A DNA stretch of 64,000 nucleotides from Lachnospiraceae bacterium M18-1 (GTDB lineage Bacteria > Bacillota > Clostridia > Lachnospirales > Lachnospiraceae), in assembly GCA_000403295.2 (NCBI GenBank), contig KE159605.1, forward strand, positions 1,758,193-1,822,192, in the 5' to 3' direction. The translations under genes were made by a program, and so were the position numbers. The notes beneath the pieces were generated by a model, which saw nothing but the letters and a program-made list of their open reading frames with translations, ran no database searches and was not told the DNA's origin. Below, piece by piece: positions 1 through 8,914 of this stretch; within the stretch, counting starts at the first letter, position 1, and the number at the start of each line of letters is the position of its first letter.

Positions 1-31
1 TACAAGAATCCTTACAGATAGAAAGGCAAAT

Positions 32-979
32 ATGATGTCGAAAAAGAAAAGAGTTGTCATCGCGCTTGGCGGAAATGCTCTTGGAAATACTCTGCCGGAG
101 CAGATGGCAGCAGTAAAGATTACCGCTAAGGCAATCGTAGATTTGATCGAAGACGGCTGTGAAGTCGTAGTATCCCACGGAAACGGCCCCCAGGTCGGCA
201 TGATCAACAATGCCATGATCGCATTGACCCATGAAGATCTGGAGCAGCCCAACACTCCCCTCTCCGTATGCGTTGCCATGAGCCAGGCTTATATCGGCTA
301 TGACCTGCAGAACGCGCTCCGCGAAGAGCTTTTGAACCGCAATATCACAGATATCCCGGTTGCAACCATGATCACCCAGGTCCGTGTGGATGAAAATGAC
401 CCTGCTTTCCAGAATCCCAGCAAGCCCATCGGCAAGTTTGTGGATGCAGAGCAGGCGAAGATGATGGAAGAAAAATTCAACTATATCATGAAAGAAGACG
501 CAGGAAGGGGTTACCGCCGTGTAGTAGCGTCCCCGAAGCCGGCAGAGATCATCGAGATCGGCACGATCCGTACCATGGTGGACGCAGGTAACCTGGTCAT
601 CGCCGGAGGCGGCGGCGGAATCCCTGTTACCATACAGGGCAACCATCTGAAAGGTGCCAGCGCCGTGATCGACAAGGACTTTGCAAGCTGCCTGATCGCA
701 AAGGAACTGGATGCGGATTATCTGATCATCCTCACGGCTGTAGAAAAGGTTGCTCTGAACTTCGGCAAGCCGGATGAAAAATGGCTCAGTGATGTCTCTG
801 TAGAAGAGGCAGAACAGTATGTAAAAGAAGGCCACTTCGCACCTGGCTCCATGCTTCCCAAAGTACAGGCTGCGATGGACTTCGCGTCCTCCAAGCCGGG
901 ACGCACCGCCCTGATCACACTTCTGGAAAAATCCAGAGACGCGGTACAGGGCAAGACCGGAACAATGTTCCACGCATAG
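32..979 (+). CDS. arcC: Carbamate kinase
   Basis: Carbamate kinase, a cytoplasmic enzyme that makes ATP from carbamoyl phosphate and ADP, releasing ammonia and CO2; normally the last step of arginine-deiminase or related fermentative catabolism. The 315-residue length fits the family. The amino-acid-kinase signatures are visible: the N-terminal ALGGNALGN loop, the SHGNGPQVG motif near residue 50, and the IAGGGGGIPV glycine-rich segment near residue 190. The start is ATG at 32 or the adjacent ATG at 35, both behind GAAAGG at 21-26. The gene is followed by a strong terminator, so it ends its transcription unit. Upstream partners (such as an ornithine carbamoyltransferase) would lie outside the window. 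Confidence 0.95.
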   Translation: MMSKKKRVVIALGGNALGNTLPEQMAAVKITAKAIVDLIEDGCEVVVSHGNGPQVGMINNAMIALTHEDLEQPNTPLSVCVAMSQAYIGYDLQNALREELLNRNITDIPVATMITQVRVDENDPAFQNPSKPIGKFVDAEQAKMMEEKFNYIMKEDAGRGYRRVVASPKPAEIIEIGTIRTMVDAGNLVIAGGGGGIPVTIQGNHLKGASAVIDKDFASCLIAKELDADYLIILTAVEKVALNFGKPDEKWLSDVSVEEAEQYVKEGHFAPGSMLPKVQAAMDFASSKPGRTALITLLEKSRDAVQGKTGTMFHA

Positions 980-1074
980 TATGATAAAGAGCCGTCCCAT
1001 ACTGTGCCGGGTACGCACCGCGCATCGGGATTGGCTGAAACTGACATGACTAACTCCATGAAAACTCCTCAGGG

Positions 1075-1103
1075 GAAGCTGCCGAAAGGCAGCTTCTTCT
1101 TTT
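1075..1103 (+). terminator. Rho-independent terminator after arcC
   Basis: A 9-bp perfect stem (GAAGCTGCC at 1075-1083, GGCAGCTTC at 1088-1096) with a GAAA tetraloop is followed by TTCTTTT. It lies 95 bases after the arcC stop and just before the 3' end of the convergent AbrB-like gene. Confidence 0.85.
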
Positions 1104-1125
1104 ATTGTCAACCAATATCCGCATA

Positions 1126-1383
1126 TCATCTTTCCTTTCCATAGCGCACTTCATCCACAAGCGCCTGTACATCTTCTTCACTGGAAATCCCCATAGCTTC
1201 GGCTGCTCCTGAAAAGGCTGACTGTGCCTTGCGGATAGCCTGTGCGGAGGTGTTGCTCAAAACCACCTCTCCGTCCTGCTTTTGGTAAAACAAAATCTTG
1301 TCGCCGGATTTCAGGCCGAGCAGACAGCGAATTTCTGCCGGCACAGTAATCTGGCCATTCGCAGAGATTTTCGCTAAATTCAT
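1126..1383 (-). CDS. AbrB/SpoVT-domain DNA-binding protein (orphan antitoxin-like)
   Basis: Small protein of 85 residues. The N-terminal segment ISANGQITVPAEIRCLLGL is the typical SpoVT/AbrB swapped-hairpin DNA-binding fold, as in transition-state regulators and MazE/VapB-like antitoxins. The C-terminal half is helical and polar, as expected for a toxin-binding tail. The open frame reaches further upstream, but the start at 1383 is chosen because AAGGA stands 8 bases in front of it. No toxin gene follows; downstream is the convergent arcC. It is therefore either a stand-alone regulator or an orphan antitoxin. The gene diverges from the aldo/keto reductase, and the 138-bp gap holds that gene's promoter. 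Confidence 0.75.
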   Translation of the reverse strand: MNLAKISANGQITVPAEIRCLLGLKSGDKILFYQKQDGEVVLSNTSAQAIRKAQSAFSGAAEAMGISSEEDVQALVDEVRYGKER

Positions 1384-1427
1384 AAAAGCCATCCTTATTT
1401 TATATTTTAGATTTCTATTATTCTTTC

Positions 1428-1458
1428 TTGACTTAAAGTCCACTTTAAGGTGTATGAT
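1428..1458 (+). promoter_or_regulatory. MerR-type promoter of the aldo/keto reductase
   Basis: A -35 box TTGACT (1428-1433) and a -10 box TATGAT (1453-1458) are separated by 19 bases. The spacer region holds a perfect 8+8 dyad, CTTAAAGT-CC-ACTTTAAG (1432-1449). An over-long spacer with a dyad between the boxes is the known layout of promoters activated by MerR-family regulators, which untwist the DNA. No MerR gene lies in this window, so the regulator is unidentified. Confidence 0.65.
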
Positions 1459-1521
1459 AAAAAACAGACTGATAGACTGATAGATAATCGGCAAAATCAA
1501 ATCGAAAAGGAGAGATGGATC

Positions 1522-2655
1522 ATGATTTATAAGGAGTTTCAAGATTTAAAATTATCTGCACTTGGTATGGGAGCCATGCGTCTGCCGACGATCGATGGGG
1601 ATGAGTCCAGAATTGACGAAGCGGCCTCTGAAAAAATGGTAGCCCGCGCCATGGAAAAAGGAATCAACTACTACGACACCGCATGGGGATATCACGGCGG
1701 GCATTCGGAGGTTGTGATGGGGAAGCTTTTGAACAAATATCCCCGTGACAGCTATTATCTCGCTTCAAAGTTTCCCGGATACGACCTGGCAAATATGGAC
1801 AAAGTGGAGACGATCTTCGAGCAGCAGCTGGAGAAATGTGGAGTAGAATATTTTGATTTTTATCTGTTCCACAATGTCTGCGAGATGAACATCGACGCTT
1901 ATCTGGATCCGAAATACGGCATCCTCGAATATCTGATGAAGCAGAAGGAGAACGGCCGGATCCGTCATCTCGGTTTCTCTGCACACGGAAGCGTCGAGGT
2001 CATGAAGCGTTTCCTGGACGCCTACGGAGAGCATATGGAGTTCTGTCAGATCCAGATGAATTATCTGGACTGGACCTTCCAGGATGCCAAGGGCAAAGTA
2101 GACCTGCTCCGGGAGTATCACATTCCGGTATGGGTCATGGAGCCGGTACGCGGCGGAAAGCTTGCCGCGCTGTCTGATCCGTATGCCGAGAAGTTAAAAG
2201 CGCTCCGCCCCGATGAGGGAATCCCGGCATGGGCCTTCCGTTTCCTGCAGTCCTTTGAGGATGTGGTAGTGACCCTCTCCGGCATGTCCAATTTCGAACA
2301 GCTGGAGGATAATATCCATACATACGAGGACGATAAGCCGTTGACGAAAGAAGAAATGGATACACTGCTCGGCATTGCGGACGAAATGCTTGGTGTCAAG
2401 ACACTCCCCTGCACCGCATGCCGGTACTGTGTGAGTCATTGCCCGCAGGGACTGGATATCCCGTCGCTGCTTGCATTGTATAATGAGCATTGCTTTACGG
2501 ACGGCGGTTTCATCGCACCGATGGTACTCTCATCCTATGAAAAAGAAAAGCACCCAAGCGCATGTGTGGGATGTCGAAGCTGTGAGGCGGTCTGTCCGCA
2601 GCAGATCGAGATTTCCAAGGCAATGTCCGATTTTACAGCAAAAATGAATCTGTAA
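1522..2655 (+). CDS. Aldo/keto reductase with C-terminal 4Fe-4S domain
   Basis: 377-residue oxidoreductase. Residues 1 to about 290 form an aldo/keto reductase barrel (LSALGMGAMRLP near the N-terminus, YYDTAWGYHGG with the family Asp and Tyr, the Lys in ASKFPG, and YLFHNV). The C-terminus is a two-cluster ferredoxin domain: CTACRYCVSHCP and CVGCRSCEAVCP. Such fused reductases are common in Clostridia and probably exchange electrons between NAD(P)H and an Fe-S carrier; the substrate cannot be told from sequence. The start at 1522 follows AAGGAG at 1507-1512; the frame is open upstream but without a better ribosome site. Expression is probably controlled by the MerR-type promoter just upstream. 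Confidence 0.88.
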   Translation: MIYKEFQDLKLSALGMGAMRLPTIDGDESRIDEAASEKMVARAMEKGINYYDTAWGYHGGHSEVVMGKLLNKYPRDSYYLASKFPGYDLANMDKVETIFEQQLEKCGVEYFDFYLFHNVCEMNIDAYLDPKYGILEYLMKQKENGRIRHLGFSAHGSVEVMKRFLDAYGEHMEFCQIQMNYLDWTFQDAKGKVDLLREYHIPVWVMEPVRGGKLAALSDPYAEKLKALRPDEGIPAWAFRFLQSFEDVVVTLSGMSNFEQLEDNIHTYEDDKPLTKEEMDTLLGIADEMLGVKTLPCTACRYCVSHCPQGLDIPSLLALYNEHCFTDGGFIAPMVLSSYEKEKHPSACVGCRSCEAVCPQQIEISKAMSDFTAKMNL

Positions 2656-2668
2656 ATATTGTTTCTGT

Positions 2669-2698
2669 CCCGGCCAATCATTCTGCTGATTGGCTGGG
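2669..2698. repeat. 30-nt palindrome at the reductase/remnant junction
   Basis: GCCAATCA (2673-2680) and TGATTGGC (2687-2694) form a perfect 8-bp stem around a 6-base loop, extended by CCCG/GGG. The 30 bases match a second palindrome at 16955-16984 at 23 of 30 positions. It lies between the intact reductase stop and the first recognisable codons of the truncated reductase. It has no good T-tract, so it is a poor terminator. Confidence 0.6.
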
Positions 2699-2715
2699 TG
2701 TATATTCGAATCAAA

Positions 2716-3342
2716 TATCCCTGCTACGACCTGCAGCCTGCCAGCGAAGATGTGGAGGATCTTTGGAGAGATGAAAATTATGCCGCTCCATTGGTGAATA
2801 TGAACCCGGAACGGCAGCAGTTATACGAGACATGCCAGCGGCTGGGCGTCGGGATCACTGTGATGAAGGCGTTTGGCGGCGGCGACCTGCTGGATGCATC
2901 CATGTCCCCCGCCGGAAAAGCCCTGACTGCAAACCAGTGCCTCCACTACGCGCTCACCCGCCCGGCCGTATCTACCGTCCTGGCGGGGGCACATACGGCT
3001 GAACAGCTAAAGATCAGTCTTGCCTATGAAGATGCTTCGGAGGAAGAAAAAGATTATGCCGCGGCGCTCGCCTCCTTCCCCAATATCAGCTGGAAGGGAC
3101 ACTGCATGTACTGCAGCCACTGCGCACCCTGCCCCCAGGCAATCGACGTAGCTTCGGTCACCAAATATCTGAACCTGGCAAAGGCCCAGGGGACGGTTCC
3201 GGAAACCGTCCGGGAACATTATGCACTGATGCCCCATCATGCCGGAGAATGCATCCAGTGCGGTGCATGTGAGACCAGATGCCCGTTCGAGGTCTCCATT
3301 ATGGAAAATATGAAGGCAGCAAAAGAACTATTCTCATATTAA
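2716..3342 (+). pseudogene. 5'-truncated aldo/keto reductase (Fe-S type) remnant
   Basis: Homology to a second aldo/keto reductase starts abruptly at about 2719 (PCYDLQPASEDVEDLW) and continues to a normal C-terminus with two cysteine clusters (CMYCSHCAPCP and CIQCGACETRCP). The family is about 370-390 residues; only about 208 remain here. The N-terminal half of the barrel, with the catalytic Asp/Tyr/Lys/His set, is absent. An open frame from 2659 supplies about 20 unrelated hydrophobic residues in front and I see no ribosome site, so translation is doubtful. The remnant is still in frame without stops, which suggests a recent deletion. It is not a duplicate of the neighbour: the sequences differ clearly. 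Confidence 0.75.
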
Positions 3343-3383
3343 CTTTTTAGACCATATAAAACCTGATAATGAGATTTTGAATC

Positions 3384-3417
3384 AAAAAAAGTGGGCTGTT
3401 TATCAACCCACTTTTTT
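3384..3417. terminator. Bidirectional terminator
   Basis: AAAAAAA, stem GTGGGCTG (3391-3398), loop, CAACCCAC (3404-3411), then TTTTTT. The A and T tracts allow termination on both strands: of the reductase region on plus and of the sensor kinase operon on minus. Confidence 0.85.
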
Positions 3418-3492
3418 CTCTTCATAAACAAGACATTTGACGGCACATCCCAAAACACACGCCAATTGCAGCTAACGCAGCACAAACAGAAG

Positions 3493-4476
3493 TCAGATCA
3501 CCACCTCCGAATACATCTTAATATGAAATTCCGTCCCCACCTCCGTCTCGCTGCTCACGCTGATCGTTCCATTCTGCAGCAGGATCATCTGCCTGGACAT
3601 GGCAAGCCCGATTCCCACGCTGTCGCCGGACTGGTTTCCGGCCTTATAAAACCGGTCAAAGATATACGGAAGGTGCTCTTTGGCAATCCCTTCGCCGTTG
3701 TCCCTGATCACAATATTCGTCGCAAAATTATTCTGGTTTGCCGTGACCCATACCCTTCCGCCCGGCTGTGTATGCTCAATACAGTTTTTCACAATGTTGG
3801 AAATAGCTTCTGCCGTCCAGTGCTCATCGCAAAGCAGCCGAAGCTCCCCATCCGCTTCAACCGACAGTTCCACCTCTTTCAGCTCCGAGAGTATTTCGAA
3901 AGGCTGGCAGGCTTTCAGAAGCAGCTCCCGGACCTGCACATCCTGTTTTTTTAATTTCAGCATATTGGCGTCCATCTGTGACAAGGTCAGCAGATTCCGG
4001 ACCAGCCACGTGATCCGGCTCACCTGAGAATCAATCTTATCAGTAAATTCCGCCCTCTTCACCTCATCCAGATTCGAATTTTTCAGCAGATCCGTCATGA
4101 TCGTGATGGAGGTCAGAGGGGTCTTGATCTGATGGGAAATATCCGAAAGCATCTGCGCCAGATACTCCTTTTCCCGGAACGCTCCCGCAGATCTCTCCCG
4201 GTTCTGAACAACCAGCTTGTATATCTCGCTCTGCAGGACGCCAAGCTGTCCCTCGCTGTACTTCGTCAGCTCCGGGATCTCCGGATGATCCTGCAGCTTC
4301 ATCAGATACAGGATCAGTTCCTCCAGTCTCTTTTCCCTTCTGTACCATGCTCTGACGGAAATGAAGCACACGGCCGCACAGCACAGCAAGCCAAAAAAGG
4401 CGGTACGTGAACCGCCTGATAAAATGAATAGAAATACTGTGACTCCCAGAATGATAAGCTGCACTGCGATCTCCAT
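3493..4476 (-). CDS. Sensor histidine kinase, intramembrane-sensing type
   Basis: 327-residue kinase partnered with the response regulator just upstream in the operon. Two hydrophobic segments (about residues 4-20 and 26-42) are separated by only a few residues, so there is almost no extracytoplasmic sensor. A HisKA domain with phospho-acceptor SDISHQIKTPLTS (about residue 125) and a HATPase domain follow: N-box NIVKNCIEHT, G1 DNGEGIA, F-box IFDRFYK, G2 GIGLAMS. Kinases of this shape usually respond through an associated ABC permease, as in Bce-type systems. The start at 4476 is set by AGGAGG 8 bases upstream; an in-frame ATG at 4500 is less well placed. Confidence 0.9.
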   Translation of the reverse strand: MEIAVQLIILGVTVFLFILSGGSRTAFFGLLCCAAVCFISVRAWYRREKRLEELILYLMKLQDHPEIPELTKYSEGQLGVLQSEIYKLVVQNRERSAGAFREKEYLAQMLSDISHQIKTPLTSITIMTDLLKNSNLDEVKRAEFTDKIDSQVSRITWLVRNLLTLSQMDANMLKLKKQDVQVRELLLKACQPFEILSELKEVELSVEADGELRLLCDEHWTAEAISNIVKNCIEHTQPGGRVWVTANQNNFATNIVIRDNGEGIAKEHLPYIFDRFYKAGNQSGDSVGIGLAMSRQMILLQNGTISVSSETEVGTEFHIKMYSEVVI

Positions 4477-4558
4477 ATCCTGCCCCTCCTGTTTCTGCAT
4501 CCGGTCAGATCAACCTTCCGCCTGCCTCTGTTCCCCGCCATAGACTTCCGCCTGCAGC

Positions 4559-5236
4559 CTACTCCATCCGGTATCCAATCCCCCGCACGGTCCGGATCAG
4601 CTGCCCGTCCGCCGTATCCCCTAGCTTCTTCCGCAGACGTTTCATATACACGCTCAGCGTATTGTCATTGACAAAATCCCCGGCTTCGTCCCAGATACCT
4701 TCCAGGATCTGGCCCCGGGAAAGAGTCTGGCCCCGATGGTTCAAAAAGACCAGAAGCAGCTTATATTCCATTGCCGTCAGAATGATCTCTTCCTTATCTG
4801 AATAGACTCTTCCCGTCTGCAGATTGACCTGGTTGTTCCCCACCAGGACGATATGCTCCGAAATTCCCTCCTGCGCGGAGGTCCTTCTCAGGATCGCCTT
4901 CATCCTGGCCAGCAGTTCCCGGATTCGGAAGGGTTTGCAGATATAGTCGTCCGCCCCCTGCTCCAGAGCCATTACCGTATGCACTTCATCCTCGCACGCT
5001 GTCAGAAATAAGACAGGGATCTCGCCATTTTTCCGAATCTCCCGGCAGACCTGGTATCCGTCCCCGTCCGGCAGCATGATATCCAGCAGATAGAATCCAA
5101 TATCCCGGCAATTCCGGATCTGCTCCATGGCCTCCGATACATTCGGCGCACAAAGCACCTCATAGTTCTCCTGCAGCAGGGCAAACTTCAATCCTTCCCT
5201 GATGAGCTCATCATCTTCCACGATCAGAACCTTCAT
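4559..5236 (-). CDS. OmpR-family response regulator
   Basis: 225 residues: receiver domain (VEDDE acidic pocket at 7-11, phospho-acceptor Asp in LLDIMLPDGDG near residue 53, conserved Lys in CKPFRI near 101) and a C-terminal winged-helix DNA-binding domain (about 130-225, with the ending RTVRGIGYRME). It is preceded by AGGAGGAG and transcribed ahead of the kinase with an 82-base gap. It probably controls the ABC transporter genes upstream, as neighbouring regulators of this kind usually do. A hairpin in the 181-base gap after the permease may separate the two halves of the operon. Confidence 0.93.
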   Translation of the reverse strand: MKVLIVEDDELIREGLKFALLQENYEVLCAPNVSEAMEQIRNCRDIGFYLLDIMLPDGDGYQVCREIRKNGEIPVLFLTACEDEVHTVMALEQGADDYICKPFRIRELLARMKAILRRTSAQEGISEHIVLVGNNQVNLQTGRVYSDKEEIILTAMEYKLLLVFLNHRGQTLSRGQILEGIWDEAGDFVNDNTLSVYMKRLRKKLGDTADGQLIRTVRGIGYRME

Positions 5237-5290
5237 TTTTTCTCCTCCTGAATCCGGCTGTTATATATACGTATCTTTTTTATACAGATG

Positions 5291-5328
5291 ATTCCCGCAT
5301 GGAATCTGCACATACTCCACACGGGAAT
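5291..5328 (-). other. Intergenic hairpin between permease and response regulator
   Basis: Arms ATTCCCGCATGG (5291-5302) and CCACACGGGAAT (5317-5328) pair at 10 of 12 positions. On the minus strand it comes after the permease stop and before the regulator start, with no clear T-tract. It could be a weak attenuator or a processing site. Confidence 0.45.
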
Positions 5329-5417
5329 TTCTGTTCATTTTTCTCTGTTCCGTAATCTCACAGAGGCACCTGCAGTTCCATAAAATCACCTGCATGCTCT
5401 TGCAGTTTTTTACGCGT

Positions 5418-8210
5418 TCACACGGTCTCCCTGCGGATCTCCTCAAACAAGTCTTCCTTCCGCTCCCTTCCGAAGCCGTACAGCGCCAGCCCTGTCAATA
5501 CGATTCCCACGATCACGGCCGCGCCCGCAGCCCCGATCCAGGGCGTTGGGAGTTCCAGATTGCCGAAGATACTCATCAGTCCGAAACGAACGAAGTATAT
5601 CAGCATTCCGGAAAATACTCCTGCCAGCAGCAGCGCCCACAGGAAGATTCCCATACATTCGTACAGCAGCATTTTCTTCATCTGCCCTCCGGCCATCCCC
5701 ACTGACCGCAGCACTGCAAGCTCCTGGCTGCTCTCCAGCCGCCATCCCCGGATGGAATTAAACAGATTCAGCAGGCAGATCACCGATGTCAGCGCTACAA
5801 AGCTGGCCAGCATCACATCCACGATACCGGAGATCGCACTCACCAGAGTAAGCTGGAATCCGGTATCCATGATTCCGAATATGGCTTCATCCTGTTCACT
5901 GGCCTGCTGCAGCCGGTCTATAATATCTGTAGGCTCTCCGTTCATCCGAATCAGAAGCATCGAATCCATCGGTCCTCCGTCATATCCTTCTGTTCTCAGA
6001 ATCTCCGCCATCCGGCTGCCTGCGGTTTCATTTACGATCAGCCACATATAATGATTATTGCTGAAATCCACATAATCCTGCAGCTGCTTTGCATCCGCAA
6101 AACCGGCGATCTCTAAAGGCATCTCTATCTCTTTTTCCTTGGATGGAGAATAGAGGCTGAGCGGTATCGTATCCCCTTCCTTCAAGTCCGTCATCCTGGA
6201 AATACGGAACAAACGGTACCTCTCCGGCTGCAATTCACTGATCCGATAGCTGGATGTTGACAGGCTTCCCGTACTCAGCACAATGGCTGACAGCTGTTCC
6301 GGATCCAGCAGCTTCTCCGGATCCGCTCCGGTCTTTCCGGCCATTTCCCGCATGGTATCCTGATCCACAGAGAGAACATTGACTGCCATGCCGCTTCCTT
6401 CCCGGAAAACCGATTCTTCCCGGAACTCTTTCTCCGAAAGTTCCCGGTGATAGTACAGATTATAAATGCTGTGAAGCGAATCCCAATACTCTCTCCCATA
6501 TGCCTCAACCGGCACCTGGCCAACGAACATCCCGTCTCTCCATTCCACTGCGTACTCTACGCCCCTGTCCTTCACAACCTCTTCTTTCAGAGCTTTGAAT
6601 TTTGATTCGCCGGAATAGAGGACATAGTCATACCGTTCCGGGTTCAGAGACATTTCCGCCTGTTCAATCTTCACGCTGATGATCCTGTGGATGGCGTCGG
6701 ATCCAAAGATCGTCACGATCAGGACCACCATAAAAACTGCTGCGGCAGCTCCCACAGACCTGGCTTTCTTATTCCGCCGCAGCAGCATATTTTTTGCCAG
6801 CATCCCCTCCGCGCCAAATGCATGGATAAACGGAACATTCATCTGATACTGCCTGCTCTTTTTGGATATATTTCCGCGGATGCATTCCACCGGGCCGATC
6901 TTTCCGATCTTTCTTGCCGGGAGCCATGCCGAGACCAGTACGGTCACGATGCTGGAAATCAGCACAGCCGACAGATTTTCCCAGGACATCCTGATCACCG
7001 AAGAATCGATCGCCACCAGACTGTCGATTCCGATATAAGATCCCATGAAGGCCCCGATAAACGGACGGAAAGCAGCCATCGCAAGCAGGATCACTCCGAT
7101 TCCCAGCAGGATGCCTGCCGGCAGGGCGAAGATCAGCAGGAAAAAGGCTTCATAAAAGATACTGCTCCGCTTCTGCCTCCCGGTGGCTCCGACAGAACAA
7201 AGCATTCCCAGATATCTGCTCCGTTCCTGAAAGGACATGTTAAATACATTATATATTAAAAGAACGGAAGCCGCCATAATCAAAACCACAAAAAATACCG
7301 TCATGTACTGCACAACCATATTTAACGTCGTATCCGTAGTATTCGCATTAAATGCCAGCACATAACTGTTGACATCATACTCATAGCCGTATTCTTCGGC
7401 AAACATGACCAGACCCGCTATGCTTTGCTCTTCATACAGGATCATGGACAGATTAAAGCGGTCCATAGCTGCCGTCTGGCTGTCTTCCAGCAATGTAATG
7501 GCTGTATATCCGGCTGCCCCCATTTTCTCATAGGAAGGGGGTTCCATGATCCCTACCACCTGATAAGTCTCCTTCTGCCCGGTATAGGTCCGGTTTTCCC
7601 GGAAGTCCTCGTTCTCTCCCCAATATGGAAAATCTTCCGTCACATCCTTTGTCTCTCCATATTTTAATGAAAGACCCTGGAACGGAAATACGGATTCTTT
7701 TATTTCCGGGTTGATCCCTGTGATCGAACGGTCAAAAAACTCCGCTTCCACCTGATCTCCTATGGCAATCTCCGAACCGTCCTCCACCGCGCTTCTGCTT
7801 ACAATGATCTCCTGCGGATTCTCCGGCAGACGCCCTTCGGCCAGTTCAATATTCATCCAGTCGAAGCAGAGCAGGGAATAAGCTTTCAGATTGAGATAGG
7901 GCCGATCTGCATCTGCGGATGCCTCAAACTCCGTACAGCCGTAAGAGGCGGAGCATGCGGTTTCCTTTATGCCGGGCATATTCTCCACCTTTTCATAGTC
8001 CTCCGGAGTAATATCGTACATGCTTATATGCCATTTACCGTCCTTCAGAGATGCCACATCCTCCAGATATTGAATCCCTGTATCCCTTCCCACAAACACA
8101 CAGGTCATCAGCAGTACCATGAACACGATCCCTGCGAATGTGGTGAAGGTCCGGCCTTTGTTCTGTTTCATATACTGCCTGGTGACGTAAAATACGATAT
8201 TCTTTCTCAC
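5418..8210 (-). CDS. ABC transporter permease, FtsX/MacB type
   Basis: 930-residue membrane protein made of two similar FtsX-type halves. A first membrane helix (about 18-40) is followed by a large extracytoplasmic region (about 40-300) and three helices (about 300-440, ending SAWLPARKIG). A second lone helix (about 485-505), another external region (about 510-790) and three helices up to about 915 follow. This eight-helix layout suits mechanotransmission or lipid/peptide removal at the membrane rather than import. It starts with GTG, which overlaps the ATPase stop codon (GTGA), behind GGGAGGTGA. Coupling to an intramembrane-sensing kinase suggests a role in antimicrobial-peptide resistance; this is inference. 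Confidence 0.9.
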   Translation of the reverse strand: MRKNIVFYVTRQYMKQNKGRTFTTFAGIVFMVLLMTCVFVGRDTGIQYLEDVASLKDGKWHISMYDITPEDYEKVENMPGIKETACSASYGCTEFEASADADRPYLNLKAYSLLCFDWMNIELAEGRLPENPQEIIVSRSAVEDGSEIAIGDQVEAEFFDRSITGINPEIKESVFPFQGLSLKYGETKDVTEDFPYWGENEDFRENRTYTGQKETYQVVGIMEPPSYEKMGAAGYTAITLLEDSQTAAMDRFNLSMILYEEQSIAGLVMFAEEYGYEYDVNSYVLAFNANTTDTTLNMVVQYMTVFFVVLIMAASVLLIYNVFNMSFQERSRYLGMLCSVGATGRQKRSSIFYEAFFLLIFALPAGILLGIGVILLAMAAFRPFIGAFMGSYIGIDSLVAIDSSVIRMSWENLSAVLISSIVTVLVSAWLPARKIGKIGPVECIRGNISKKSRQYQMNVPFIHAFGAEGMLAKNMLLRRNKKARSVGAAAAVFMVVLIVTIFGSDAIHRIISVKIEQAEMSLNPERYDYVLYSGESKFKALKEEVVKDRGVEYAVEWRDGMFVGQVPVEAYGREYWDSLHSIYNLYYHRELSEKEFREESVFREGSGMAVNVLSVDQDTMREMAGKTGADPEKLLDPEQLSAIVLSTGSLSTSSYRISELQPERYRLFRISRMTDLKEGDTIPLSLYSPSKEKEIEMPLEIAGFADAKQLQDYVDFSNNHYMWLIVNETAGSRMAEILRTEGYDGGPMDSMLLIRMNGEPTDIIDRLQQASEQDEAIFGIMDTGFQLTLVSAISGIVDVMLASFVALTSVICLLNLFNSIRGWRLESSQELAVLRSVGMAGGQMKKMLLYECMGIFLWALLLAGVFSGMLIYFVRFGLMSIFGNLELPTPWIGAAGAAVIVGIVLTGLALYGFGRERKEDLFEEIRRETV

Positions 8211-8908
8211 CGTCCGTCACCTCCCGACATCCGGATCCGTTCATCCCGGGTGATGCGTCCGTCCTCAATGCTGATCATCCGGTCCGCCTGCAGCGCAATG
8301 CTTTCATCGTGAGTGATCAGGAGCAGAGTCTGCTTCTGATTCCGGTTGGACTCCTTCAAAAGCCGGATGATCTCCGCTCCGTTTTTCCGGTCCAGATTTC
8401 CGGTAGGCTCGTCCGCCAGCACGATGGCCGGGCGGTTATACAGTGCCCGTCCGATGGATACCCGCTGCTGCTGTCCCCCGGACAGCTGCCCCGGCAGATT
8501 TCTTCTCCGGTCCGTAAGCCCCATGCTCTCCACGATCAGATCCAGACGCTCCTGGTCCAGTTTCCGGCCGTCCAGGAGGTGCGGCAGTACGATGTTCTCA
8601 TCTACATTCAGAACCGGAAGCAGATTATAAAACTGATAGATCAGCCCCACCTGCCTCCTCCTGAAGATAGCCAGTTTATCCTCATTCAGCGCATGGATCT
8701 CTGTTTTTCCGATAAATACTTTTCCCTCCGTAGGCTTATCCACCCCGCCCAGAATATGCAGCAGGGTAGACTTCCCGCTCCCGGAAGGCCCCACGATCGA
8801 TACAAATTCCCCTGCTTCCACAGAGAAGGAGATCTGGTCCAGCGCCTTCACGCAGGTATCACCGGAGCCGTAAATTTTTGAAAGGTTTTCACATCTGAGA
8901 ATTTCCAT
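8207..8908 (-). CDS. ABC transporter ATP-binding protein (MacB/LolD-like)
   Basis: 233-residue ATPase. Walker A GPSGSGKST (about 40-48), Q-loop region YQFYNLLPVL, signature LSGGQQQR, Walker B VLADEPTGNLD and the switch His in LLITHDE are all present, so it should be active. Its stop overlaps the permease start by 4 bases, so the two are translationally coupled. The likely -10 box TATAAT lies in the inverted-repeat region just upstream, and GGGGG forms the ribosome site. Confidence 0.94.
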   Translation of the reverse strand: MEILRCENLSKIYGSGDTCVKALDQISFSVEAGEFVSIVGPSGSGKSTLLHILGGVDKPTEGKVFIGKTEIHALNEDKLAIFRRRQVGLIYQFYNLLPVLNVDENIVLPHLLDGRKLDQERLDLIVESMGLTDRRRNLPGQLSGGQQQRVSIGRALYNRPAIVLADEPTGNLDRKNGAEIIRLLKESNRNQKQTLLLITHDESIALQADRMISIEDGRITRDERIRMSGGDGR

Positions 8909-8914
8909 AAGAAT

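Noticed and set aside
2659..2715. The hydrophobic start of the frame before the truncated reductase as a genuine membrane anchor
   Set aside because: These residues are read through the palindrome, with no ribosome site in front, so they are more simply a chance open frame.
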